DNA from: Planktothricoides raciborskii GIHE-MW2
Lineage (GTDB): Bacteria; Cyanobacteriota; Cyanobacteriia; Cyanobacteriales; Laspinemataceae
Length of the DNA stretch: 64,000 bases
NCBI RefSeq assembly: GCF_040564635.1
Contig: NZ_CP159837.1
Span: 7,117,001-7,181,000, forward strand
Reading direction: 5' to 3'
Positions 54,026-63,822 of the stretch are shown here, one piece after another. The notes beneath the pieces were generated by a model, which saw only the letters and a list, made by a program, of their open reading frames with translations, did no database searches and was not told the origin of the DNA. Both the position numbers and the translations under genes were made by a program. Each line of letters opens with the position of its first letter. The first letter of the stretch is position 1.

Positions 54026-55132
54026 ATGTCACTACAAGAAGAAATTGACAAAATCAGACAAGAAATTAAGACAGATAGTTACTCAATGTCTATTGGCGAG
54101 TTGATCAGCCTTTATAAAGACGGTGAAATCGATATTCACCCAGATTTTCAAAGGTTTTTCCGTTGGTCAAATCATCAAAAATCAACTTTTATCGAATCAA
54201 TCCTTTTAGGCATCCCAATTCCCCCAATTTTTGTCAGTCAAAGAGATGATGGTATTTGGGATGTAGTTGACGGGTTACAAAGACTCTCAACAATTTATGA
54301 ATTTGTCGGTATTTTGAACCAAAATGTTACAGATGAATATCAACCTTTTGTTGCTTTAGAAGCAACCACATACTTACCTTCATTGAAAGGTAAAAAGTGG
54401 AATGACCCCAATGATGAACACAACTCTTTAACTCAATTTCAACGCCTATTAATCAAGCGAGCTAAAATCGCCTTGAATATCGTGGTAAAAGAAAGCGATA
54501 AAATGATTAAATATGAGCTATTTCAGCGACTCAATACAGGCGGTTCGATCGCTACACCCCAAGAAGTGAGAAATTGCATTGTTTTAATGTTGAATAAGGA
54601 TTTATATAAATTGATGCGTTCATTGGCAGATAGAGAGTCTTTTAAAAACTGTATTGCTTTGAGCGATCGCCTGTATGAAGAACAGTATGATATGGAATTA
54701 GTATCGCGTTTTATTCTTCTATACGAGCGAGATGATGCAAGTATTCAAGAGTTAAAGGGTGATGTTAGCGAGTTTTTAACAGTTGGCATACGCCAAATGG
54801 CTCTTCAAGAAGATTTAGACTACCGTCGTATAGAAAAAGCGTTTGATGTAACATTTAATATTCTTAATGAAGCAATGGGAGATAATAGCTTCAAGCGATA
54901 TAGAGCGGAGGATGATAGATTTCTTGGAGGGTTTCTATTATCTGTTTATGAAGTAGTAGCACTAGGAATTGGATTCCACTACCAAAATCCAATTTCAGCG
55001 GATAAAATACCCAATCAAATTAAAACTATTTGGTCACATCCAACCTATAAAAAATGGTCGGGGGCTGGAGTAAATGCGGCAAGACGCTTACCCTATCTGA
55101 TTCAGCTTGGTAGAGAGGTATTTGCTCCATGA
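54026..55132 (+). CDS. DUF262 (GmrSD N-terminal-like) protein
   Basis: A 368-residue protein with the DUF262/ParB-like nuclease-associated fold: SIGELISLYKDGEIDIHPDF, QRFFRWSNHQKSTFIESILL, GIPIPPIFV and WDVVDGLQRLSTIYEF (the DGxQR motif). It then has MIKYELFQRLNTGGSIATPQ as in the NTPase-nuclease GmrS half. There is no C-terminal HNH (DUF1524) domain, so it is a stand-alone N-terminal type. The start at 54026 (MSLQEE) is preferred over 53954 because AGGAAATTT precedes it. It overlaps the next gene by four bases. DUF262 proteins act against modified phage DNA or pair with other effectors. Confidence 0.88.
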   Translation: MSLQEEIDKIRQEIKTDSYSMSIGELISLYKDGEIDIHPDFQRFFRWSNHQKSTFIESILLGIPIPPIFVSQRDDGIWDVVDGLQRLSTIYEFVGILNQNVTDEYQPFVALEATTYLPSLKGKKWNDPNDEHNSLTQFQRLLIKRAKIALNIVVKESDKMIKYELFQRLNTGGSIATPQEVRNCIVLMLNKDLYKLMRSLADRESFKNCIALSDRLYEEQYDMELVSRFILLYERDDASIQELKGDVSEFLTVGIRQMALQEDLDYRRIEKAFDVTFNILNEAMGDNSFKRYRAEDDRFLGGFLLSVYEVVALGIGFHYQNPISADKIPNQIKTIWSHPTYKKWSGAGVNAARRLPYLIQLGREVFAP

Positions 55133-55776
55133 GCATCCGAACTCTTGAAAACTTAAGCGATAAACTAGCTCAAGACTTGGCTTGGCGAAAAAGAGAACTG
55201 GCCGAAATTAAATCTTTAGTAGAAGCGAAAAAAGATGTTTCCGACCAAAGACATAAGGTATTAGTGAGAAGTGCGGTATGTATCCTTTATTCCCATTGGG
55301 AAGGTTTCGTAAAATTAGCGGCTAACGCTTATGTAGAATATGTTCGGCTAAAAAAGCTTACCTACCAGGATATTTCTACTAATTTTTTAGCTTTGGCCAT
55401 GAAAGAAAAACTGAAGGAGGCAAAAGAAACCAATAAAGCATCTTTGTATATACCCGTTTGTGATTTTTTTATTTCAGAATTAAATCAACGATGTAATTTA
55501 CCTAAAGATCCAATATCTACTGCATCGAATCTAAACTCAGACATTTTGAAAGACATCACTGATATTCTGGGGATAGACTTTTCCGAGTACAAGACGAAAT
55601 CTAATTTAATCGATGAAAAGCTGTTAAAAACCAGAAACGAAATTGCTCACGGGGAGTATTCGGGGGTTGATAGGAATGAGTATATAGAGTTACACCAAGA
55701 AATTATCAATCTGCTGGATTTGTTTAAGAACCAAATAGAAAATGCGGCGATTTCAGAAAGATTTAAGCGCAAGTAA
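55129..55776 (+). CDS. MAE_28990/MAE_18760-like HEPN protein
   Basis: A 215-residue HEPN protein. SAVCILYSHWEGFVKLAANA is the conserved first block and LLKTRNEIAHGEY carries an R-x4-H-type motif (RNEIAH), the active site of HEPN ribonucleases. Its start overlaps the DUF262 stop (ATGA), a strong sign of joint function; DUF262 plus this HEPN is a recurrent pair in defence regions (from memory). It probably acts as an RNA-cutting effector controlled by its partner. Confidence 0.88.
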   Translation: MSIRTLENLSDKLAQDLAWRKRELAEIKSLVEAKKDVSDQRHKVLVRSAVCILYSHWEGFVKLAANAYVEYVRLKKLTYQDISTNFLALAMKEKLKEAKETNKASLYIPVCDFFISELNQRCNLPKDPISTASNLNSDILKDITDILGIDFSEYKTKSNLIDEKLLKTRNEIAHGEYSGVDRNEYIELHQEIINLLDLFKNQIENAAISERFKRK

Positions 55777-55863
55777 TCTTAAGTTTCTCAATCTGTAAAT
55801 ATCAGCAGCCTAAGAAAAATAAAAATTAAATCGGTATTATAAAGCAAAGAGGAAAGCAAAATC

Positions 55864-58512
55864 GTGTCCATTGTGTCTCAATTTGATATCGCCAACAAAA
55901 TTAGCCGTGAGCCCTACTACAGCACTCAGCTAGGTTCAGCCTACTTGGGCAATAGTTTAGAACTGATGGCAGAATTGCCCGATGAAAGTGTCGATTTAAT
56001 TTGCACTTCCCCACCTTTCGCCCTGGTAAGAAAGAAAGAATATGGCAATGTAGATGCTCATCAATATGTTGAATGGTTCAAGACATTTGCCCGTGAATTC
56101 TATCGGATTCTTAAGCCTCAAGGGTCGCTATTTATCGATATTGGTGGCACTTGGCTGAAAGGTTTTCCGGTGCGATCGCTCTATCATTTTGAGTTAGTCA
56201 TCGAGCTTTGTCAACCTAAATCAAAAGGCGGTTTAGGGTTTTTCCTGGCTCAAGAAATTTTCTGGTATAATCCCGCCAAACTTCCGACCCCGGCAGAATG
56301 GGTGACAGTGCGACGAGAGCGGGTGAAAGATGCTGTAAATACGGTTTGGTGGTTATCAAAAGATCCCCACCCTAAAGCCAATAATAAGCGAGTTTTACGC
56401 CCTTACAGTGAGGCGATGAAAAACCTGTTAAAAAATGGTTATGAAGCTAAACTACGCCCCTCTGGACATGATATTTCTACTAAGTTTCAGACCGATCGCG
56501 GTGGGGCGATTCCTCCCAACATTATCGCCGATACTGCGTCTAGTGCAGGCACATTTATTGGTCAACCAGTATTGGGCGAATTTAATTGGATTTTAGACCA
56601 TGATTTAGCCCAGCCCGTGAATGTGATTGCCGCTTCTAACACCGCATCTAATGACTACTATCAGCGACGCTGCAAGGAAGCCGGAATTAAACCTCATCCG
56701 GCGAGATTTCCCCAAGCATTACCGGAATTTGCGATCGCACTTTGTACGGAACCCGGTGATTTAGTCCTCGATCCGTTTGCCGGTTCAAATATGACCGGAA
56801 GAGTCGCCGAAACCCTCGTTCGCCGTTGGTTAGCCTTTGAATTAGATGAGAATTATATTAAAGCATCACAATTTAGATTTGAAGCCGATGCGCCCCTAGT
56901 AGTTACTCCATTAAAAGACCGAAAATATCTCAAAACTAAAGCGCTGGATTTAGCTCCTGATTATCGGGAAAAATCATCTACAATAGATGATAAAAATAGT
57001 CATATTCAATTAGACTTATTTCAATCACCAAGTAACGATATGCCAGAACAAAAACTTAAATTCACCTATGGTCATCAGTTTGAACCCAAAACGATGCATT
57101 TACCTGAACTGATGCAACTATGTAAAGCAAATCAACCCGATCGCCGGGTTCTACAGGATGAAATTGCCAAGGGTTATTATTCCAGCCACTCCAACCAAAA
57201 TGATTTACAAAAAGGAGAAAATCGTAGCAAACTGGCAATGAATACATTTCTCTCTCTTCGTGCTTACAAGTTAGTTGAATCGATTAATGATGATGATTGG
57301 CAGTACCAACTCACAGATATTGCTAATCAAATCCTAGAACATCAAAGTGATGCTGATGAAGTCGCGACAATTTTTGCCCGTCACATCCTGACTAACTTAA
57401 CCGGAATGTCTTTACTCAAAGCGGTGGAAGCGATTAATAGTAGAGGCGATCGACCGAAATTAGATTTAATTGGTTATGAACTGCAAGAAATGGGCTATTC
57501 TCTCTCCCCCAACGCTATTTATGTTAGCACCATGCGACAATGGCTAGAAAAGGCAGGAGTATTTGAGAAAACTTACGAGATTAACTGGGATCGAGTCTAT
57601 GATATTTTAGAACTTGATAAAGATTATATTGACGATATTTATACTCTGACCTCAGAGCAAAAGTATTTTCTTTTAGCCATGCTCCAGATGAGCATTACAG
57701 AACTCACTAAATGGAATGACATTGCTAACTATGCGGTGAGTGTTTATAAAGTCAGATTTCCCTCTAAGTCCTTTGTTAAGGATATTATTCAACCCTTAGT
57801 AGAATTTGGGTTGATTTCAACGGAAAAAACTACCGGAGGACGTGGGGCTAAACCTAATCTGGTTAAACTGACGGAAAAAGCGCAACGTGAATTATTGTCT
57901 CAACTCTTAGAGGCGATCGCCGCACTGACAGAAATCTCCCAAACTGAGCTAAATCGAAGTTTTGAAGATGTGGTGAATGATTTAGATCATCCCGACAAAC
58001 ATATTAAAGGCAAAGCCCTGGAATTGTTAGCAATTTGGATGATTCGTTTGACCAGTCTTCGCTTCACAAAATGGCGGAAACGGGACTATGAAACTGGACA
58101 AGGAGAAGTCGATGTTTTAGCGGCATCCGATCGCTTTGTCTACCACCGCTGGCAAATTCAGTGCAAAAACACGAAACGAGTTGATGTTGAAGTGTTAGCG
58201 AAAGAAGTCGGGATGACTTTTGTCACTGGGGCTGATGTGGTAATGATTGTCACCACGGGTGAGTTTACCAGAGATGCTTTCCAGTATGCTTATCGGATGA
58301 TGGAAATATCCCGTTATTATATGGTGTTAATTCAAAAAGAGGATATTGAGGCGATTAAAGCCGATCGCACTAATATTATTAAGATTCTCGATCGCCGCGC
58401 AAGGCGTGTATTTGCTAAGAAAGAACTGGGGTTAACTGATGATGCGGTGGATGAGATAGAAAGTGAAGAAGATTCATTGACAGAATTTGAGGGAACCTTG
58501 GCAGAGGAATAG
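55864..58512 (+). CDS. fused DNA methyltransferase and Mrr-like restriction nuclease
   Basis: An 882-residue fusion. Residues about 20-345 are an N4-cytosine-type methyltransferase with motif IV TSPPFALVRKKEYGN and, later, motif I VLDPFAGSNMTGR (beta-class order). The motif IV block is very like M.PvuII (recognition CAGCTG), but the target is not proven. Residues about 390-690 form helical and winged-helix segments (TTGGRGAKPNLVKLTEKAQR). The C-terminal domain (about 698-860) is Mrr-like: FEDVVNDL, GQGEVDVLAAS and WQIQCKN give the D-xn-QxK nuclease core. The GTG start follows AAAGAGGAAAGC. One polypeptide with both activities is a type IIG-like design. It follows the HEPN gene by 87 bp. Confidence 0.9.
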   Translation: MSIVSQFDIANKISREPYYSTQLGSAYLGNSLELMAELPDESVDLICTSPPFALVRKKEYGNVDAHQYVEWFKTFAREFYRILKPQGSLFIDIGGTWLKGFPVRSLYHFELVIELCQPKSKGGLGFFLAQEIFWYNPAKLPTPAEWVTVRRERVKDAVNTVWWLSKDPHPKANNKRVLRPYSEAMKNLLKNGYEAKLRPSGHDISTKFQTDRGGAIPPNIIADTASSAGTFIGQPVLGEFNWILDHDLAQPVNVIAASNTASNDYYQRRCKEAGIKPHPARFPQALPEFAIALCTEPGDLVLDPFAGSNMTGRVAETLVRRWLAFELDENYIKASQFRFEADAPLVVTPLKDRKYLKTKALDLAPDYREKSSTIDDKNSHIQLDLFQSPSNDMPEQKLKFTYGHQFEPKTMHLPELMQLCKANQPDRRVLQDEIAKGYYSSHSNQNDLQKGENRSKLAMNTFLSLRAYKLVESINDDDWQYQLTDIANQILEHQSDADEVATIFARHILTNLTGMSLLKAVEAINSRGDRPKLDLIGYELQEMGYSLSPNAIYVSTMRQWLEKAGVFEKTYEINWDRVYDILELDKDYIDDIYTLTSEQKYFLLAMLQMSITELTKWNDIANYAVSVYKVRFPSKSFVKDIIQPLVEFGLISTEKTTGGRGAKPNLVKLTEKAQRELLSQLLEAIAALTEISQTELNRSFEDVVNDLDHPDKHIKGKALELLAIWMIRLTSLRFTKWRKRDYETGQGEVDVLAASDRFVYHRWQIQCKNTKRVDVEVLAKEVGMTFVTGADVVMIVTTGEFTRDAFQYAYRMMEISRYYMVLIQKEDIEAIKADRTNIIKILDRRARRVFAKKELGLTDDAVDEIESEEDSLTEFEGTLAEE

Positions 58513-58665
58513 AGTAATTTTGGGCAGAAGGTGACGGAATTATCTCTGCCTGAATTATGCCTGGATATTTACAAAATTCTGGGAGTATAATTGGGTATTA
58601 GCTGGTGAGCCAATCCAAAGATAGACTACAATAGGATTCAGCAGTGGTTTTTTGGGGATAGCAAA

Positions 58666-59952
58666 GTGACAATGGATCAAGATTTTTTTAACCAAGGATT
58701 AGCCAAAGCTGGCAATAAAGACTATTTAGGGGCGATCGCCTGTTTTGACCAAGCATTAGCCATTAATCCAGATTTTGCTCAAGGTTACTATCATCGCGGT
58801 TTAGCTAAATTTGACTCAGGAAATCCGCAAGGGGCGATCGCCGATTATACCCAAGCCTTAAACCTCAATTCTGAATATATCGAGGCTTATTTTGCCCGGT
58901 GTTTAGGACACATTGCTTTAGGAAATTTGCCGCAAGCACTGGCAGATATAGACCGGGCAATTGGGATTAAGTCTAATTATTCTAAAGCCTATAAATTGCG
59001 GGGAACAGTCTACCGAAAAATGGGCAATACGGAGGCAGCGATCGCCAATTTTAAACAAGCGGCAGAAATGTATATTCAGCAGAAAGACGCGACAAATGCT
59101 CGCCAATGTCTCGATCAAATTAAAAACCTACAATCTCCACCACCTGCGCCGGTTTTTCCCCAGAAAAAGCCGGTAATGTTGCCACAAATGTTATCGGAAA
59201 AACAGTTTTATGCTCAATTATTAGAAAAAGCTGAAAATGGCGATGTTCAAGGGGCATTAGCGGGGTTAAATTGGGCAGTTGAAGTCGATCCAAAAGATGC
59301 CGCAGCTTATCTCTGTCGAGGAATTGTCCGCTGTAAAGGGCAAAATTATCGAGAGGCGATCGCAGATTTCAATCAAGCCTTAAAATTCGCCCCAGAAAAT
59401 ATCACTATTTACCGCAATCGAGGCAAAGCTAGAGCCGCATTTGGTGACGATCAAGGCGCGATCGCGGACTATAATAAAGTCCTGGAAAAAGAACCCCAAG
59501 ACACCTTAGCCTATATTGCTAGAGGCAATGCTTATCGGGAAACGGGCAAGTATGCTCAAGCCATGCAAGACTATAACCAAGCGATCAAAATTAACTCCCA
59601 AGAAGGGGACGCTTATTATAATCGGGCGATCGTCCACAGTCGCTTAGAAGAAATCTCAGCAGCCATCCAAGATTATCAAACTGCCGCCCAAATTTTTTGC
59701 GAAAAAGAAGACTGGGACAACTACCAAAAAGCCCTAGATAGCCAGAAAAAAATTCAAGGAGCAACTCCCCCGGAAAAAGACCCGAATCTTTTCAAAAATC
59801 AACAAAAGCAACGGCTACTTTTATTAGTCGGTGGCTATTGGGAAATTGCCGAACGGTTAATTGAGCAAGCCAAAGACAAATATCCGGGGAATTCAGAGCA
59901 ATGGTACTGGGAAAAAGTGATTGCTGACTTAGAGCGCGATCGCGGGTTATAA
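58666..59952 (+). CDS. tetratricopeptide-repeat protein
   Basis: A 428-residue protein with at least seven TPRs in two blocks (residues about 5-150 and 185-345), for example ACFDQALAINPDFAQGYYHR, GLAKFDSGNPQGAIADYTQA and IADYNKVLEKEPQDTLAYIA. A proline-rich linker (LQSPPPAPVFPQKKP) separates the blocks. No signal peptide or catalytic domain; a protein-interaction scaffold. The start has no strong Shine-Dalgarno; Met-3 is equally possible. Confidence 0.92.
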   Translation: MTMDQDFFNQGLAKAGNKDYLGAIACFDQALAINPDFAQGYYHRGLAKFDSGNPQGAIADYTQALNLNSEYIEAYFARCLGHIALGNLPQALADIDRAIGIKSNYSKAYKLRGTVYRKMGNTEAAIANFKQAAEMYIQQKDATNARQCLDQIKNLQSPPPAPVFPQKKPVMLPQMLSEKQFYAQLLEKAENGDVQGALAGLNWAVEVDPKDAAAYLCRGIVRCKGQNYREAIADFNQALKFAPENITIYRNRGKARAAFGDDQGAIADYNKVLEKEPQDTLAYIARGNAYRETGKYAQAMQDYNQAIKINSQEGDAYYNRAIVHSRLEEISAAIQDYQTAAQIFCEKEDWDNYQKALDSQKKIQGATPPEKDPNLFKNQQKQRLLLLVGGYWEIAERLIEQAKDKYPGNSEQWYWEKVIADLERDRGL

Positions 59953-60478
59953 TCGATTATAATACCGTTGTTAATAAAAAATGCAGTAGTAGGGGCGCAA
60001 TGCTTGCGCCCAAATTAAGTTCTTAATTGTAGCATTATAGTTCTTTCAATTGTGCTTCATAGCATTAAGGGCGCAAGCATTGCGCCCCTACAATTTTTTG
60101 TCAAATTGGTATAAATTGGTTTACAGCAATTTTCTATTGAATCTACCACAAATTTTTGTAGGGGCGAAGCATGACCGCAGACAAATTATTGCTGAAAATA
60201 TTAATCTGAATCCGGTCATGCTTCGCCCGATCGCGGGTTATCATCGATTATAAATTGGTTTAAATCAGATTTTTTGGGAATTATACCGTTTACAATCAAA
60301 AATAGAATAGTAGGGGCGCAATGCTTGCGCCCCGAATCTTGGATATTTGATTGAAAGCGGTGTTAATTGCAAGTCTATGGTGCGTCTAGGCTGGAATCGA
60401 GGTTAATTGTTTTTTCTCAAGTTACTTGCCAGCCTAACACACCCTAGATTTTTGACAGCGGCAATAATCGGGCAAAGC
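59953..60478. repeat. cluster of GGGCGCAATGCTTGCGCCC and GTAGGGGCG palindromes
   Basis: Perfect GGGCGCAA/TTGCGCCC hairpins lie at 59993-60011, 60069-60087 and 60314-60332. A longer arrangement with GTAGGGGCGAAGCATGACC and GGTCATGCTTCGCCC occurs between 60158 and 60230. The words ATACCGTTT and AATCAAAAAT accompany the first and last hairpins. No gene is seen; a 67-codon frame at 60050 reads through the palindromes. Confidence 0.85.
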
Positions 60479-61978
60479 CTAAGCTTTAATCCGCTGCAAT
60501 AACTCATAGAATGGTTGCCAATTATCCTCAACAGCGATCGCCTCCCAAATCGCTTCAATTTCTGGTCGTAATAGAACCGTTTGGGGATTAAATCGCCTTA
60601 ACCGTTCACCGATTTTTGCCAGTTCATCCCCGGATAAAAACTGCAACATATGATGATATAACTGCCGCCAAGGTTGCAAAACTTCGGAAGCTTCTACCTC
60701 TGGAAAAATCAGACTTATATCTTCACGCCATTGGGGGGAAAACTGTTGAGTCAATTGCCAGAAAAACTCGTGATAACCCACTTCATATTCGCTTAAAACT
60801 TGTAGGGTTAACTTGACTAATTCGCGACCTTCTTCTGTGGGTACGTTTTCAAAACCCAATTTTTTCAGCATTAGTTCTCGGTACGCGGCCTCATAATACT
60901 CATAAAACCGATCTAAAGCCGCTTCCATCTCATTGGGAGCGATCGCGGCTTTTAAGGGAACTTGCAACTTTTGTAAATTCCAGTAACAAATTGTCGGTTG
61001 ATTGCCGTAACTGTAGCGACCATAATAGTCAAAATAAGCCGCTGTAAACTTGGGATTATAGGTAGGAATAAAAGCATAAGGGCCATAGTCAAAACTTTCC
61101 CCGGTAATCGACATATTATCCGTATTTAAAACCGCATGACAAAACCCGGCGGCCATCCATTGCGCCACTAATTCCGCCACTCTTTGCACTAATTCCCCAT
61201 AAAAACGGACATAATGCTCTTGACTATATTCCTCCAGGCCATTCTGAATCAAATCAGGGGCGATCGGTGGCAAAACTTTCCCGATTTTCCGCCCACTCAC
61301 AGCGGGATAATATTGTGAAATCACATGATTTAATAGCTTGACAATTAAATCTGGACGGCTAATATAATGCAATCGTTCAAAAGTGCCAAACCGGATATGA
61401 GACTTGCTGAAACGAATCATCACCGAAGACCGGGTGGGAGAAGGTTCGTCCCCACGCCAGAGTTGTTCTCCAGTTTCAATCAGACTCAAACACCGAGAAG
61501 TCCGCACCCCCATGCGTTGTAAGGCTTCAGCGGCCAGGACTTCCCGCACTCCCCCTTTCAGGGTTAAGCGACCATCAGCGGTACGAGAATAAGGGGTTTT
61601 ACCGCTGCCTTTGGTGCCCAGGTCGTAGAGTTCGCCATCCACTCCGCGTACCTGTCCATAAAGAAAACCCCGACCATCTCCTAAGTTGGGGTTATATTCA
61701 CCAAACTGATAGCCGTGGTAGCGCAGGGCTAAAAAAGGTCGGACGCCCAGAAAATAACCGAACGCTTCGATAAAATCTTGATCGGTGACTTCTTTTGGGT
61801 CGAGTCCCAAAGTAGGCAGTAAGTCGTCATTGCGAAAACGCAGTATATGTACGGGAAATTCGGCGGCAGGAACGGGATCGTAGTAGTCATCCCCCAGCTT
61901 TTCCAGGGCTGGTTCATAGTTCAGGGTTAAGAAAGGATTAGCCGTTTCTATAGTTTTGAATGCTTGAGTTTGGGTCAC
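60479..61978 (-). CDS. selO: SelO/YdiU protein adenylyltransferase
   Basis: A 499-residue SelO (UPF0061) pseudokinase that AMPylates proteins. Conserved blocks: [56 protein letters not shown] and the metal-binding [19 protein letters not shown]. No selenocysteine or Cys is visible at the C-terminus (…YELLQRIKA), unlike some longer SelO forms that end in CSS or similar. Full length for the bacterial group. Confidence 0.95.
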   Translation of the reverse strand: MTQTQAFKTIETANPFLTLNYEPALEKLGDDYYDPVPAAEFPVHILRFRNDDLLPTLGLDPKEVTDQDFIEAFGYFLGVRPFLALRYHGYQFGEYNPNLGDGRGFLYGQVRGVDGELYDLGTKGSGKTPYSRTADGRLTLKGGVREVLAAEALQRMGVRTSRCLSLIETGEQLWRGDEPSPTRSSVMIRFSKSHIRFGTFERLHYISRPDLIVKLLNHVISQYYPAVSGRKIGKVLPPIAPDLIQNGLEEYSQEHYVRFYGELVQRVAELVAQWMAAGFCHAVLNTDNMSITGESFDYGPYAFIPTYNPKFTAAYFDYYGRYSYGNQPTICYWNLQKLQVPLKAAIAPNEMEAALDRFYEYYEAAYRELMLKKLGFENVPTEEGRELVKLTLQVLSEYEVGYHEFFWQLTQQFSPQWREDISLIFPEVEASEVLQPWRQLYHHMLQFLSGDELAKIGERLRRFNPQTVLLRPEIEAIWEAIAVEDNWQPFYELLQRIKA

Positions 61979-62196
61979 GGATACAAAGATTCATTGCTTT
62001 TTTTCTATTTTCTATTTTGCCAGTTTTTTTGTCCGCAAACCCATCCGTTGCCCCATCCGTTGCCCATCCGTTGGTGGTGCGTTACGTTCCACTTCGTTCC
62101 ACTAACGCACCCTACCATTCTGCCAATCCATTGCCCCATCCCTTATCCCATCCGTTGCCCGATCCGTTGCCCCATCCGCTGCCACAAAGATCAAAC
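61979..62196. repeat. CCCATCCGTTGC short tandem repeats
   Basis: About ten imperfect copies of a 12-bp word CCCATCCGTTGC (with CGCTGC, CATTGC and CTTATC variants) lie between selO and the kinase gene, with GTGCGTTACGTTCC/GGAACGAAG-like words in the middle. The plus-strand frames through it are proline- and histidine-rich only because of the repeat. Confidence 0.85.
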
Positions 62197-63822
62197 TTAG
62201 CCAAAAAAGCTGCGTTTGCCATTGGGTTTAATGGTCATCCAATTGGTGCGAGCATAAGATAACTGTTGATCGGTAATCATCGCCCCAGTCAAATTCGCCC
62301 CACAGAGGTTGACTCCTCGCAAGTTCGCATAGTTGAAAGAGGCATAACTTAAGTCGGCACCGCGTAAATCAGCGCCGCTTAAGTTGGCATAAAGAAAAGA
62401 AGCTTTGCTTAAGTTGGCATTCCGCAAATTGGCTTGAGTTAAGCTGGATCGGTCAAAACTCGCATTAAATAAGTCTGAACCTTCAAGATTGACTCGATCT
62501 AATTTGGAGTGATAAAAATTAGCTTTTTGTAAGATACTGTTTTGCAGATTTAATCCCACTAAATCGCATTCAATAAAATCTCGTTTACCTTTGGTATAAG
62601 CTAATCTGACCCCATGGGCATCGAGGGCTTCAGAATCTGGGGTTATTTTCGCGTGAGTCCCACCGTGAGAACCTCCAGATCCACCAGATTGGGCAACGGT
62701 TCTGGGATCTATGCCGGTATTCATGGTTAAACCTTGTTTTAAGATGGTTTTTTCTTTTTTGGCTTTGCGATCGCGAATTGCCCGGGCTTGACGAATATGT
62801 TCTGGCAACCATTTAGAGTCTTCTGTATCGATTTGGGTTGTTTCTTCCGGTACTTGAGTCTGCGCGATCGGTCGCGTCATCATACTTTGGGCTAAATCCT
62901 GGCTATGAGACTCCAGATCCAAGGCTTGGAGCACTTCATCGGCGCTATGATAGCGATCGCGCACTCCTGCCGCCAGCATTTTTGCCAGAATCTCCGCAAA
63001 CCCATCACTAATCTGCACGGATGGTCGCCAAATAATTTCGCAAGTCAGGGGATCGTAGCCAAAATTTTTCGGCGATTGACCCGTCAATAAATAAAGACAA
63101 GTTGCCCCGATCGCATAGATATCGCTGGCATAAACCGGGCGCAAAGCCATCTGTTCTTGGGGTGCAAAACCGGGGGTGCCAATAGCAAAGGAAGTAAAAG
63201 CGGTTTCCCCCGTATTGTTGCTCATAATGGTTTGATTCACCTCATCTTTCACCGCCCCAAAATCAATCAAAACCAACTGTTGATCGATATCACGACGGAT
63301 AATATTCGCCGGTTTAATATCGCGGTGAATCACCTCATTCTCGTGCAGATATTTAATCAACGGCAAAATTTGCCGGAGAAAATCTTTAGCCCTCTCCTCA
63401 GTGAACAGCCCCGAAGCTTTTACTTCTTGCTTCAGGTTTTTGCCGGCAATATATTCCTGAACCAAATAGAAAAATTCCTGACCAATCACGGGATCTTTGA
63501 CGGCAAAATAGTCCAGGAGTCGGGGAACTTGGGGATGATCTCCAACCCGACCAAGGGTTTTGGCTTCTCGGGCAAAAAGCTGCCGCGCCATTTCTAGAAC
63601 ACGGGGAGACTCAGAAGCCGGACGCAGTTGCTTAATCACACAGACAGGGGCACCGGGTAAGGCGCGATCGCGGGCGATAAACGTAGCCCCAAAGCCACCT
63701 TGACCCAACGCTTTGATCGTTTGGTAGCGATCGCGCAGTAGAAGGTTTGCCCCGCAACTTTGGCAGCGGCGAGTTGTGTCAGGATTGTTCGGATTAGGAC
63801 AAGCTGGATTAACGCAGTACAT
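62197..63822 (-). CDS. spkB: SpkB-like Ser/Thr protein kinase with zinc ribbon and pentapeptide repeats
   Basis: A 541-residue eukaryotic-type kinase. The N-terminal cysteines C3, C8, C20 and C23 form a zinc-ribbon-like motif. The kinase domain (about 33-300) has the glycine loop ALGQGGFGATFIA, lysine in VCVIKQLRP, catalytic loop VIHRDIKPANII and LVLIDFGAVKD. A linker (about 300-400) leads to pentapeptide repeats (NLQNSILQKANFYHSKLDRV, NLEGSDLFNASF, ANLSGADLRGADLSYASF). This order matches the SpkB kinases of cyanobacteria, involved in oxidative stress. All catalytic residues are present. Confidence 0.93.
   Translation of the reverse strand: MYCVNPACPNPNNPDTTRRCQSCGANLLLRDRYQTIKALGQGGFGATFIARDRALPGAPVCVIKQLRPASESPRVLEMARQLFAREAKTLGRVGDHPQVPRLLDYFAVKDPVIGQEFFYLVQEYIAGKNLKQEVKASGLFTEERAKDFLRQILPLIKYLHENEVIHRDIKPANIIRRDIDQQLVLIDFGAVKDEVNQTIMSNNTGETAFTSFAIGTPGFAPQEQMALRPVYASDIYAIGATCLYLLTGQSPKNFGYDPLTCEIIWRPSVQISDGFAEILAKMLAAGVRDRYHSADEVLQALDLESHSQDLAQSMMTRPIAQTQVPEETTQIDTEDSKWLPEHIRQARAIRDRKAKKEKTILKQGLTMNTGIDPRTVAQSGGSGGSHGGTHAKITPDSEALDAHGVRLAYTKGKRDFIECDLVGLNLQNSILQKANFYHSKLDRVNLEGSDLFNASFDRSSLTQANLRNANLSKASFLYANLSGADLRGADLSYASFNYANLRGVNLCGANLTGAMITDQQLSYARTNWMTIKPNGKRSFFG

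Noticed and set aside
61960-62262. Proline- and histidine-rich plus-strand frames between selO and the kinase
   Set aside because: Produced by the CCCATCCGTTGC tandem repeat; two frames give the same kind of peptide, showing that the repeat, not a gene, is responsible.
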